Shown here one piece after another: positions 27,901-34,442 of a stretch of 64,000 nucleotides of DNA. How positions within the stretch are numbered: the stretch's first letter is position 1; each line of letters starts with the position of its first letter. The position numbers were made by a program, and so were the translations under genes. The DNA is from Planctomycetales bacterium 71-10. GTDB taxonomy: Bacteria > Planctomycetota > Planctomycetia > Isosphaerales > Isosphaeraceae. Below the pieces are notes generated by a model. It was given only the letters and a program-made list of their open reading frames with translations. It did no database searches and had not been told where the DNA came from. The stretch is from positions 77,490 to 141,489 of the forward strand of contig MKTT01000058.1 in NCBI GenBank assembly GCA_001898385.1. Reading direction: 5' to 3'.

Positions 27901-29816
27901 GCCGAGACGGCGTTGATCAGGCCGTATCCCGCCTGGGCGTTCCAGTTCCCGGTCCCCGCCCCGTTCATCCCCTGGGCCGACGCGATCAAGCCCGAGCGGA
28001 TCTCGGAGACGGTCAGGTCGGGGACCCGGTCCAGCATCAGGGCCGCGACCGCCGCCGCGTTGGGCGCGGCCGACGACGTGCCGAAGAAGCTGGGGAGGTC
28101 CTGCGACAGGTTCGTCTGCGTCGCCGGCTGGCCGGGGAACGGCGGGTTGTTCGTCTCGATGACGTCGCCGAAGAACGTCGTGTTGCCGCCGTCCGGCGCC
28201 GTGAACACCGGGTTCTGCGGGATGATCGGGCTCGTCAGCAGGTTGCCCAGCGAGTCGCGGACGTAGATCCCCGGCCCGAAGGAGCTGAACGGCTCGCTGG
28301 CCAGCGGCTGCTGGTTCAGGAACGGCGAGGGCGCCCACCAGGGCGTCGCCCCGACGCCCATCGAGTTCGGGGTCGTCTGGTGGCCGAACGAGGTGGGGTA
28401 GGACGTCCCGCCCGCCACGCCGAACTCCTGCGAGAACTCGACGTCGCTCCCCCACTCCCGCATCTGGACGTGGCCGGGGTCCGAGCCGCTGACCACCCGG
28501 ATGACGACCGTGTAGCTGCCGGCGTTCGGGATGGTGACGAACTGCCAGGGCATCTGGGTCGCCGTGGTGTCGTCGTCCCCCTGGGCGACGACCGCGCCGG
28601 AGGAGTCCAGGACGTACACCTGGACATTCGAGGTGACCTTGTTGGTCGACCCCGCCGGCTGCTGGGTGGCGAACGGCTGGTCGAACTGGAAGATGAAGTT
28701 CGAGTTCGCCGAGGTCGTCGTGATCGGCAGGCCGGTCACGGCGGCGCCGCCGCCGCCGTTGAAGTTCATGTAACGGCTGGCGTTGCCGTCGTTGATCCCG
28801 GTGATAGTCGCATTGACGCCGCGGAACCGCGACAGGTAGCCGTTGTCGGCCGAGTTCCCCGACGAGGTGAAGTAGGAGATGTTCCGCGCCACGACCGAGT
28901 TCACCGCCTGCGCGACCTGGCCGTCCTGGAAGAACGGCTCGTAGGCGTAGGCGACGTCGTCGACGATGATGTCCGAACCGGCGTCCGCCAGGGCGATGAT
29001 GTTGTTGGCGAAGACCAGCGTGCCGCCCTCGCCGTCGGCGGTGGCGAACTGGAGGTCGGCCCCGGGCGCGATGTCGTAGATGTTCTGCGCCATCGCCCGG
29101 CCTTCGTCGCTGCCGGTGGCGGGCCCCTCGGCGACGATGCGCACGTCGCTCGGCAGGTCGCCGCCGGCGACGTCGGCCGCATAGCCCCCCAGCGCGTTGA
29201 AGCTGTCGCTGAGGATGCCGACCGTGACGCCGGTCCCGTCGACGCCGTAGCGGGTGGCCGCCGCGTCGGCGAAGGTCGACTGCTGCGCCTGGTTGTTCGC
29301 GGCCCCCTGGTACGCGGTGATGGGCCTCAGTTCCGCCCGCCCGGAGACCAGGTTGGGGACCTGCGCCGTGGTCGGCAGCTGGCCGATCGGCATCCAGCCG
29401 ACCACCATCCCGTAATAGGCGCTCGACGCCGTCACCTGCATACCCTGGTTCGCGAGCGTCTGCTGGAAGCTCGCGAAATCGCCCCAGCTGGTGGCGCTCA
29501 TCAGCACCGAGCCGTTGCGGAACTGGAGCTGGGGGAACTTGGCCGCCAGCGACGCGTCGTTGCGCGCCCCGCCCTGATACGCCAGGTACACCTTGATGAG
29601 CTGCCCGCCCAGCGGCGCCATCGGGCCGTCGTCGATGTCGGCGATGTCGGCCGACGTGGCATGCCAGACCGGGTTGCCGCCGGCGAGGGCGTCGGTCGCC
29701 AGGAGGACCCTCCCCTCGAGCCATTCCAGCCGGGGGGAGCCCTGGCGCTTCACCTGCTTCTTGCCGCGACGCCGATCGGGCCCCTTGTCACCACCACCCG
29801 CCTTGAAGCTCCCCAT
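18906..29816 (-). CDS. Giant surface protein: S8/S53-like peptidase domain plus beta-helix repeats
   Basis: This 3,636-residue protein starts at ATG 29816, preceded by GGGGGAG. Its basic N-terminus ends in LEWLEGRVLLA, a form of the planctomycete LEPR-XLL motif found on exported giants. Residues 190-590 form a subtilase-fold peptidase domain with D204 (ILSDSF), E238 (GSDEGRAMAQ), D286/D287 (DIIVDD) and a serine in GTSSAAPNAAA near 577. Glutamate in place of the subtilisin histidine matches the S53-like branch. Ig/SD-repeat-like domains (FSKPVRFSSVVSG, VQFNEPMNAATI) and long parallel beta-helix stretches follow (NNFYDNFDAAM, LMNNIFSNSATV), then a DUF1565-like segment (GSRANPYATIADAVSAASFGD). 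The C-terminus is Thr/Pro/Ala low complexity with a basic end. Secretion, adhesion or polysaccharide binding with self-processing is inferred. Confidence 0.85.
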   Translation of the reverse strand: MGSFKAGGGDKGPDRRRGKKQVKRQGSPRLEWLEGRVLLATDALAGGNPVWHATSADIADIDDGPMAPLGGQLIKVYLAYQGGARNDASLAAKFPQLQFRNGSVLMSATSWGDFASFQQTLANQGMQVTASSAYYGMVVGWMPIGQLPTTAQVPNLVSGRAELRPITAYQGAANNQAQQSTFADAAATRYGVDGTGVTVGILSDSFNALGGYAADVAGGDLPSDVRIVAEGPATGSDEGRAMAQNIYDIAPGADLQFATADGEGGTLVFANNIIALADAGSDIIVDDVAYAYEPFFQDGQVAQAVNSVVARNISYFTSSGNSADNGYLSRFRGVNATITGINDGNASRYMNFNGGGGAAVTGLPITTTSANSNFIFQFDQPFATQQPAGSTNKVTSNVQVYVLDSSGAVVAQGDDDTTATQMPWQFVTIPNAGSYTVVIRVVSGSDPGHVQMREWGSDVEFSQEFGVAGGTSYPTSFGHQTTPNSMGVGATPWWAPSPFLNQQPLASEPFSSFGPGIYVRDSLGNLLTSPIIPQNPVFTAPDGGNTTFFGDVIETNNPPFPGQPATQTNLSQDLPSFFGTSSAAPNAAAVAALMLDRVPDLTVSEIRSGLIASAQGMNGAGTGNWNAQAGYGLINAVSAISAVDVLTVASSTPANQILTTAPQYIDVTFSKPVRFSSVVSGNLQFPGLPAGVTVTVGQPIAVDDPTSPTVVRFPFSFSYNPNVTSTANGLYQYVIAGPITSTDGKVLQQSGLISFRLADTAGPRVASTSTLGRLVTVQFNEPMNAATITKNNIIVARKNGAATWNSPGVVNLSLDPRVTISYNPTNNTATLDFSAMPQTALPSDSYAIIVMSGATGVKDAVGNQLDGEFSGSFPSGNGTNGGNFFQDLGLLQVKAPVITAFALDSSSTNDTGIGGDSNTRNTTPQFIGQVYNTFPGTVSNLAYYVQFNSLNGGGFSLSVGSDGRGFAGSFNVSGVTDANGSFTFTTPTSLPEGFQRARAVVVGQSDAPPLPGASSQLDRAFRVDRTSPYVQAAYNTDAQGNRVLIDPNGNSSISALPSIVLDVYDPSKQAAPYLATPGNVIYPALTPNAAENLGNYELFVEINGQLLNVSQYITQARFTSQSPDLNPDGTIASYKGRVQLSLASGLPAGRYTLVAYGTRTVNGQSQPGLVDAAGNSLLPNYVVNFNLQQQPVYITNMAMTDSADPNTYNSVGGPGAYFDVGGSRALAPPAAFMLDFSNPLPFYRSVNGVDTPIDYSTLIELVRSADSAAALPDGNFGDLGQDGLGDSGAGFTKVAGTAAALFYQDPSTGQWAMADAAHPYGTRIVMISTAGLPDPDYYRAYIPNADTTSSGGSDRIVRDIFGNQLDGEFLGNPTSTVSSQFHGFSNNPALVFPGDRNIYNYETLLTTGYAIPAPVSRMTGDGTAGGAYMMGFVVAASDHILYARPDYVEDPFDSSTTPDGSLARPYSTLAPEGNPATSPENPFHDPNGGLNDASNFLSGFNPNYDRNGNGRFDRSVLYAASQLAYTGPVVTIAIPGTPQRNPSTGVITQQPFVLQAPAGSQSYNDGSASVPFNTTLVFTPGTTLKSLNASLFVQNQGAALQVQGSSIPGQGVNFTSYNDASIGGSTNNNPNTTPRAGDWGGIVFRSYNQRAGTRAEDVTFPVDGMLKGVGLTSNDDAQPALAGADELMSRINFAAIRYGGGRVPASSGTTYSGISLYNSRPSVTNVRITDTGLSGGTQGAIGADMDAFLEDEIARGPLIRRVTVQNNSLNGIWLMAQTNGFIQPTDATRLFDSSGDVSGAKYAFFQPLPLIVLAQLIVGQQFQLNTGGSTRWVPDRLYIDSGSMLRFGTGSSLALLNPEASLNVGSRDYFAKYDVDPTYSPESANFKALSADDPQALFTSLYDNDARTTLVPSPINVTGNTTPVTLGPAMWGSVGIHTGGRAVINAATFRYGGGSVNTPDLTTPNQSVLAFITNQTNFDPPQTFGLGTRAYVTNNNFYDNFDAAMQIEPDGLLAGDPLRPLESGHPFLRGNVMQRNGIDGLAVVAARTYLQNASSNYANIGPREGNLSPVSGAANQFVDAVWDLTDITYVLRGTIVLGNTRRPTPATTYTTPPPPVVSLTIQSALPGTLLADGTRIASPGASVVVKLLSENSVNGAGSLDGPGSTGSGASQWGGAGFIAGVDDAVDPTAGPLVDPGVWSNIRILGIPGNQSTGQQRVPVIITSLRDTTVGTAARGVVNNTILNNYPIGPYTQYAGQSLTTPAAGDGGYIYIGGNSATTFDLNDPRQGSLIDNADIRYMTRIEIQGGGIVDAPQDIEGPAFREFKTGYAGASTQLNARMAVRISSSSLDSFADAGVFVHNSGANAINLGQGNRWGFPGQGVTLYMYNTSISNMPVGIKVNSQTGNNDGGQSPMMLILLNNTFYNNPIGVNTTAEVYNGQNSASQVYTLAMNNIFSNSATVAVQLDGMQWFSQLQNNLFFANGQNVISTNPGNFSGNVNPRYGDPKFVDPANRNFAIQPGSVAIDAGRSEIGPNPAGNAIYPTVTQSTSGLNYGPRTDPATLTGNQLPGASETFGGLEFITDPRQIVTLPGSGALGFNDLWIPSLDPAVNPGPSEVAGSLHYTPLRGQFLGRRDLRGFIRADDPGSADTGVGSDPFTDIGAYEYVDLHPATVTAVTAIYVGAAGVTTRDFYSVGGTAGSNQTPDYVQFNFSSPIDPNTVNADTVKLEALGRTGNNAPGTFISLAGLLSYDVNGKFIRVSLANSGINLTSDAYRFVLIGSGSSVLANPQGVALDGENLSNNNDPATGVQQPLPSGNGDPGGNFYSSFIINTVPSQIIPGTFGLSAASDSNVVGDKVTNVTTPTFVGSISNPNTALVPLGGQTAIVDIGIVALNGNGDTTTYWSAATAPSNIAAFIRPNAGTARTNADGSFAVTVGQDGAGTGYVPTTAGLLSSPYNVGSSGNLIPIPGTVGGYYVARVRIVDQSGNISDNTLANAQTPFVVDTGIPTNAGTPLAITIDNPTSGSVVSNPSSSFAFQLSSNKNVDLTHLTASQIQLVQAGADGTFENGTTITIDPASIAVALLDSAALGGGGGKGRERITFKPSTALTNGLYQLTILGTGDNGVRDIAGNLLGSDLNLVFAVYSPSTAHGTFVGAGYATDPTATLGSRANPYATIADAVSAASFGDTVYVLPGIYAEQVKMRNQVSLVSAGVASTDTAVVRGDALQTIIRPAYSGGAVSVYANGITAYYDPATGASLQTLLQGFTIASSLIGDPALGFTNDNSIGLVLDNATMRVQDNYFINSGVGVYAKTSSSGTGTSSLVNNGFIGNTKGVYIDDAGGTPPSATTYLVNNTFAYNTYGLWAQNSASTGSNQAYLANNIFWQNHDQSASRNGLGIYSATPNHLNLNNNMFSGNGQSDSLNWWAGYNVGNGFDLTKLGPNATNAASNLGNFTGWPAFVSPIDPRPGSDGPAQFYLSANFGLQQTSAAINNALASIASQTDFLGNYQNVNPTSRGLKLPGFGPRDVGAFEFIPTGTTSTTTTTTTGTGAGSGSTTTTTTPTTTTPVVTPTPVPTPAPTPAPAPAPAPAPTTPAARRAAARAAAAAAQAAARAARQAQQAAARAQRMGVAAVKRTPPRFARG

Positions 29817-30484
29817 CGACAGACTCCCCCGGTTTGCGCGGTAGGCCCGGCCCTCGGGCGTCCGCCGCGTTCCGCCGCGGCACGCCCCCGAGCCCGACCT
29901 GCCCCGTCAAAGGTGACCCATCCCCACTCGCGGGCGCGGCGGCGTCGAGGAAGGCCCTCGCATTCGCCCCCGGCCGCGCGGCGCGTCGCGTCCGTCCCCT
30001 CGCGAGGCCGCCCGCGCCCGCTTCGGCGCTATCCGACTATGAGGGCCCCCCGGGGGCGGCCCTCCCGACTGTCACATCACCGGCCCCGCCTCGACGCCGG
30101 CCCGACCGCCCCTCCCGGGGGCCGCCGCGCCCGCATCCTCGGCCGCGAGCCTCGCTCCCTCTCGCCCGCCGCGGCCCCGCCTCTCGGCTTCGGCCCGACG
30201 GACCACTATCTTGTGTGATTGGCTCCATGCACGCAGTCAATGATCGTCCGATGGAATCCGTTCGTCAAGACCCCGGGCCCGGTTTTCTTCGAGGTGTGGT
30301 TCGGCGGGGGCGGATCCGGGCGGACGGAGGACGCGCCACGTTGGAGATGGCGACTCATTCGAGAGTCTGACGCACGGCGAAGGGATGTCAAAACGTCGGG
30401 AGGGAAGAAGACGCGCGCAGGTTGGGCCTTCATCGATCGGGATGGTCGCGCGCCTCGGCCTCAAATCCCGCGCACGGCCCGGCT
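29817..30484. other. Long intergenic region upstream of the giant gene
   Basis: These 668 nt lie upstream of the giant gene and downstream of the HAD gene. I see no convincing protein: the frames that stay open lack ribosome-binding sites and have arginine-rich composition typical of GC-rich noncoding sequence. The stretch 30200-30260 is less GC-rich and may hold a promoter. No repeat or tRNA-like fold was seen. Confidence 0.5.
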
Positions 30485-31126
30485 TCAGTTCCGCGCGCCG
30501 GCGGCCGACGCGTCGACGCCCAGCCGCCGCAGGTCCTCGACGAGGCCCGCGGGGTCGCGATAGACGACCCCTCGCAGGCCCGCGTCGAGCGCGCCCTGGA
30601 CGTTCTCCTCGACGTCGTCGACGAAGATGCAGGCGGCGGCCGGCGCGCCGACGGCCTCCACGCACGCGCGGAAGAAGTCCCGACCGGGCTTCATCGCCTT
30701 CACGTCGTAGGACAGGATGAAGTGGTCGAACGCCGCGAGGGCCTCGCGGAACTTGCGGCGGTAGAACGCCGCGTGCAGGGCGTTGGTGTTCGAGCCCAGG
30801 ACGAGCGTATGGCCCTTCGCCTTGAGGTCGGCGGCGATGGCGGCCACAGGCTCGTTCAGTTCGAAGATGTCCTCCCAGTCGGCGACGAACTCCTGGAACG
30901 GGATGTCCAGGCCGACCGCGGCCTGCACCCGCGCCGAGAATTCCTCGGGAGTCGTCGCGCCGGCCTCGAACTCCGCGAGGTGGGACTTCAGCCCTTTCGT
31001 TTCGACCAGCTCCCGGAAGGCGTCGGCCGTGACGCCGAGCCGGGCCCCGAGCTTTTCGTAGATGACGCCGTAGTCGAAGAAGCCCAGGACGTTCCCGAAG
31101 TCGAACATGACGACCGGCAGGCTCAT
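30485..31126 (-). CDS. HAD-superfamily hydrolase (HAD-IA type)
   Basis: The 213-residue protein starts at ATG 31126, with AAGGA nine nt upstream lying across the previous stop. The HAD motifs are present: DFGNVL (motif I, nucleophile D9), LGSNTN (motif II), KPGRDFF (motif III) and FVDDVEENV (motif IV). Motif I reads D-F-G in place of DxD, as in the YihX-like branch, where the general acid aspartate is replaced. These cytoplasmic enzymes usually dephosphorylate small sugar phosphates, and the substrate here is unknown. It is the last gene of a four-gene minus-strand operon, 4 nt after the DUF1559 gene. Confidence 0.85.
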   Translation of the reverse strand: MSLPVVMFDFGNVLGFFDYGVIYEKLGARLGVTADAFRELVETKGLKSHLAEFEAGATTPEEFSARVQAAVGLDIPFQEFVADWEDIFELNEPVAAIAADLKAKGHTLVLGSNTNALHAAFYRRKFREALAAFDHFILSYDVKAMKPGRDFFRACVEAVGAPAAACIFVDDVEENVQGALDAGLRGVVYRDPAGLVEDLRRLGVDASAAGARN

Positions 31127-31130
31127 GGGG

Positions 31131-32057
31131 TCAGTTCCTTGGTGTGGGTGTCGGGTCGGCGGCCAGCTCGGGGCCGATGGAGCCCATGGCTCGCCAGACG
31201 TCGGCGTCGATGGTGGGGGCGACGAGCCTCGCGGAGCCGTCGAGCATCAGCACGTTCACGCCGCCGACGTGGGCGCTGGTGGCCCCCATGCTCGACGAGC
31301 GGCCGTCGCGGGCGACCCTCGGCGCGACGATGTTGGGGGTCTCGGCATGGGCGTAGAGCGTGTATCGGAGATCGGCCGGGAGCCAGGTCGAGCCGGCGTC
31401 GCCGCGCCAGGCGTCGGGCGGGGGGGCCTCGGCCATCGAGCCGACCAGGCCGTAGTTCAACCAGGACGGTTCGTCGCGGCCGTCGCCCAGCAGCCGTTCG
31501 GCGAACGCCGCCGTGAAGGCGGCCCCGTCGCGGCGTTCGATCTCGTGCAGGTCCATCGCGCGCCCCGGCGCGAACGGGCCGTCGGTCCCGGCGAAGTCGG
31601 AGCCGACGCAGGCGCGGTAGCTGGTCGGAGCGCCGAAGCGCCCGAAGGCCGCGGCGTCGCTGGGGCAGAGGAAGCCCGGAACGACCCCGCCGACGGGGAC
31701 GGTCGCATGCGAAGACCGGGCGTCTTTCTTCAGCACGTCGATCCCGAGGAAATCGGCCGCGCCGAGCCCGTCGAGCATCGCCCGGTGGGGGCTCGGCGGA
31801 GCCTCGTCGATGGGGCGGTCGACCGGGATGAGAGGGCCGACGAACGGCAGCCCTCCCGTCGTGGCCTGATAGGACAGGACCGCCTGGCCGATCTGGGCCA
31901 GGTTCCGCCGGCACGACGCCAACCGCGCCGTCTCGCGGGTCCGGGGCAGGGCCATCAGGACGAAGAGGATGACGACGAAGGCCACGGCGAGGGCCACGAC
32001 GACATCGGCCGGGGAGAGGCCGGCGCGTGGACGCCGGGCCGAGGGATGCGGGCGCAC
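31131..32057 (-). CDS. DUF1559-type prepilin-like protein
   Basis: This 308-residue protein is read from GTG 32057, five nt after the upstream stop, with AAGGA as ribosome-binding site. The N-terminus (RPRAGLSPADVVVALAVAFVVILFVLMAL) is a basic stretch followed by a single helix, similar to type IV pilin signals, but the usual G-F-T-L-x-E cleavage motif is changed to G-L-S-P-A-D. CRRNLAQIGQAVLSYQ matches the start of DUF1559, and the C-terminal VGGVNVLMLDGSARLV matches the H-x-G-G-x-N-x-x-x-x-D-G-S box of that family. DUF1559 proteins are greatly expanded in planctomycetes and are thought to be pseudopilins; their role is unknown. Translation is coupled to the beta-propeller gene before it. 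Confidence 0.82.
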   Translation of the reverse strand: MRPHPSARRPRAGLSPADVVVALAVAFVVILFVLMALPRTRETARLASCRRNLAQIGQAVLSYQATTGGLPFVGPLIPVDRPIDEAPPSPHRAMLDGLGAADFLGIDVLKKDARSSHATVPVGGVVPGFLCPSDAAAFGRFGAPTSYRACVGSDFAGTDGPFAPGRAMDLHEIERRDGAAFTAAFAERLLGDGRDEPSWLNYGLVGSMAEAPPPDAWRGDAGSTWLPADLRYTLYAHAETPNIVAPRVARDGRSSSMGATSAHVGGVNVLMLDGSARLVAPTIDADVWRAMGSIGPELAADPTPTPRN

Positions 32058-32062
32058 GTTCG

Positions 32063-34402
32063 TCAATCCTTCACGGTCAGGAGGGCGTCGGCCGAGCCGA
32101 CGTTGCCGGCGGCGTCGGTGGCGCGGATCATCAGCAGGTGGACGCCCGGCTTGAGGTCGGGGAGGTTCAGGGCGGCCTTCTCGGAGGTCGAGTCGAACAG
32201 GCCGTCCTCGGGGAAGATGGAGGCCCAGGGGCCGCCGTCGACGGCGTACTCGGCCTTCACCAGCCGGGTGAGGTCGTCGGCCAGCGTGATCGTCGCCTTG
32301 CGGCCGTCGACCGCGATCGCGAGCTTCGGGGCGTCGTGGTCGACCAGGAACGAGGTGCTCTCGCGATCCCACGACAGGGCCTCTTCCGGACTGTTCGACG
32401 GCCGGTCTCCGGCGATCACCTTGACCTGGTAGCGACCCGAGGGGAACGCCGAGGCGTCCCAGGCGTAGGACTTCTCCGCGATCGGCGACTCGGTCAGGGC
32501 GATCCAGGCGGGCCAGCCCTCCTTACGGGCCTGGACGACGTAGTTCATCTCGTCGTCGTTGGGGTCGGTCACCTCCCAACGGATATTGATCTTCCCCTGC
32601 TTCGCCGCGCCGTCGGAGACGTCGGGGATCTCCAGCTTGGCGATCTCGGGATGGAGGTTGGTCGATCGGTAGGCGACCGACACCGACCGCAGGTCGGGCG
32701 AGCGTTTCGGGTCCTTGGTCGCGAGCCGGGCGCGGTACTGGACGAACCGGCCGACGGGGACGTCGGCCTGGGCGGTCTTCGGGTCGGACTGCTCGGCCGA
32801 CCATGGGGACCAGGTGGCGTCGGGCTCGCCGACGTTCCCGGTGCGGACCTGGAGCGCGATCGAGGTCCCCTCGGGGGTCTCCCCCTGCCAGCCCACCGAG
32901 CCGAAGCGGCTGGGGAGCTTGGCGTCGAACACGTCCGAGACCAGCTCGCCGCGCTCGACGACGTCCGCGGAGAGCCGCACCACCGCCCCCGGATCGCCGG
33001 CGCCGATCAGCAGGCCGCCGCCGGGCTCGGCCAGCAGGGCGAGGATCTGGCCGTTGTCGAGTTTGGCGATGGGCGTGTTCTCGGAGTCGGCCTCGCGGAC
33101 CTCGTAGAGCACGCCGTCGGGCCCGGTCCCCACCAGCAATCGGTCGTCGAGCCGGGCGATCGCGAAGATCAACGCACGGGCCCGGAAGACCTCGCGCACC
33201 ACGCCCGAGGGCTCGATGCGATAGACCGCGTTCTCCCCCGGCTGCGCCGGCTTCGGCGCGGCCGATCCGCCGGCGGGCGCCTTGGGGGCGTCCTGGAAGG
33301 CAACGGGGCGGACATGGCGAACCACGGATCGCCCCGTATCCGCGAAAACGACCCGCATCCCCCCTTCTCCCCTCGTGGGAGAAGGTGGCCTGAAGGGCCG
33401 GATGAGGGGGGCGCGACCGCAAGCCGTCGAATTGGAAACTCCTTTCAAGGCGACGACGCGCCGGAGAGCGTCGGCGGTCGCCCCCTCATCCGGCCTTCGG
33501 CCACCTTCTCCCACGAGGGGAGAAGGATGCTTGTCGTCGGCTTGCTCGAAAGATGTCACGGAGGCGTCGATCATCGAGAACAAATTCAGCCCCTTGCCCC
33601 CCGCCTCGGCCGCGGTGCCGGCGTAGAGGGAGCCGTCGTCCGCGACCAAGAGCGTGCGGACTTCCGACTGCGGCGCATCATAGAGGACGCTCGCCTTGCC
33701 GTCGGGGGCGATGCGGAAGACCAGGCCCTCGCCGTCGCTGCCGGCGTAGGCCGATCCGTCGGGGCCGACGGCCACCGAAAGCAAATGGGCGGGCTTGGCG
33801 TCGTAGGCCAGCGACCACGCGCCGTCGGGCGAGCGTTTCCAGAGCTGGCCGTTCGGCCCGGTGGCCGCGAACAGGTTCCCCTTCGCGTCGGCCGCGAGGT
33901 CCCAGATGTAGAGGACGTCCGGGGCGGGACGGGACTCGGGATGCTTGGGGTCGGTCAGCTCGACGACCTTCCCCGAGGGGCCCGTCCCCGCGAAGACCTT
34001 GCCGTCGGGCGTGGCGACGAGGCTGAGGGCCTGGCCGTCGGCGTGGTCGAGGACCAGCTCCCAGCCCTTCGCGTCCTTCGACGCCAGCCGGAAGACCTTC
34101 CCCGCGTCGCCGGTTGCGGCGTAGATCGAGCCGTCGGCCGCCCGCGCGAGGTCCCAGACCCGATCGGCGGCGAGGGGAGCGGTGGGGACGAGGGCCCGGC
34201 CCAGCCGGACGCGGCCCTGGTCGGAGACGACGACGCCCTCGCGGCGATGCTTGGCGAAAGCCGACGCCGACTCCTGCCGCCACGTCTCCAGCTTCGCGAA
34301 AAGCTCGATCGCGCCGGCCGCGACGAAACTCGCCGCGATCGACGCGATCGTGAGGGCCTTGATGAACACGCGCCGCCGACGTCGCCCGATCGGATCCGTC
34401 AT
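32063..34402 (-). CDS. Membrane-anchored beta-propeller protein with in-frame repeat insertion
   Basis: The 779-residue protein starts at ATG 34402 (MTDPIGRRRRRVFIKALTIA). One N-terminal membrane helix (about 12-35) anchors it. Propeller-like repeats follow, such as DLARAADGSIYAATGDAGKVFRL and DLAADAKGNLFAATGPNGQLWK. The C-terminal third has fibronectin/Ig-like segments (INIRWEVTDPNDDEMNYVVQ, PGVHLLMIRATDAAGNVGSADA). Residues about 288-350 are encoded by a palindromic repeat element and read PSPLVGEGGRRPDEG ... PSPTRGEGGMRVVF, which is out of character with the rest. The frame stays open across it, so the gene may be functional with an added loop. It is the second gene of the operon headed by the S55 peptidase. 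A role in envelope protein interactions is inferred. Confidence 0.8.
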   Translation of the reverse strand: MTDPIGRRRRRVFIKALTIASIAASFVAAGAIELFAKLETWRQESASAFAKHRREGVVVSDQGRVRLGRALVPTAPLAADRVWDLARAADGSIYAATGDAGKVFRLASKDAKGWELVLDHADGQALSLVATPDGKVFAGTGPSGKVVELTDPKHPESRPAPDVLYIWDLAADAKGNLFAATGPNGQLWKRSPDGAWSLAYDAKPAHLLSVAVGPDGSAYAGSDGEGLVFRIAPDGKASVLYDAPQSEVRTLLVADDGSLYAGTAAEAGGKGLNLFSMIDASVTSFEQADDKHPSPLVGEGGRRPDEGATADALRRVVALKGVSNSTACGRAPLIRPFRPPSPTRGEGGMRVVFADTGRSVVRHVRPVAFQDAPKAPAGGSAAPKPAQPGENAVYRIEPSGVVREVFRARALIFAIARLDDRLLVGTGPDGVLYEVREADSENTPIAKLDNGQILALLAEPGGGLLIGAGDPGAVVRLSADVVERGELVSDVFDAKLPSRFGSVGWQGETPEGTSIALQVRTGNVGEPDATWSPWSAEQSDPKTAQADVPVGRFVQYRARLATKDPKRSPDLRSVSVAYRSTNLHPEIAKLEIPDVSDGAAKQGKINIRWEVTDPNDDEMNYVVQARKEGWPAWIALTESPIAEKSYAWDASAFPSGRYQVKVIAGDRPSNSPEEALSWDRESTSFLVDHDAPKLAIAVDGRKATITLADDLTRLVKAEYAVDGGPWASIFPEDGLFDSTSEKAALNLPDLKPGVHLLMIRATDAAGNVGSADALLTVKD
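33355..33538. repeat. Palindromic repeat element inside a coding sequence
   Basis: The left arm (33355-33411) contains CTTCTCCCCTCGTGGGAGAAG and then GGGCCGGATGAGGGGG; the right arm (33481-33538) is its inverse. A 69-nt spacer separates them. Size and design match the intergenic element at 12657-12840. This copy lies wholly within the beta-propeller gene and keeps its reading frame. Confidence 0.85.
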
Positions 34403-34442
34403 GTCGACCCTCGTCGCTCGTGGAAGTCGGGCGTCCGGCCCG

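Noticed and set aside
29817-30484. Open frames upstream of the giant gene
   Set aside because: They are short, Arg/Pro-rich, lack ribosome-binding sites and overlap one another on both strands.
33355-33538. Two repeat arms as a possible CRISPR fragment
   Set aside because: The arms are in inverse orientation, few in number and without regular spacers; no cas genes are near.
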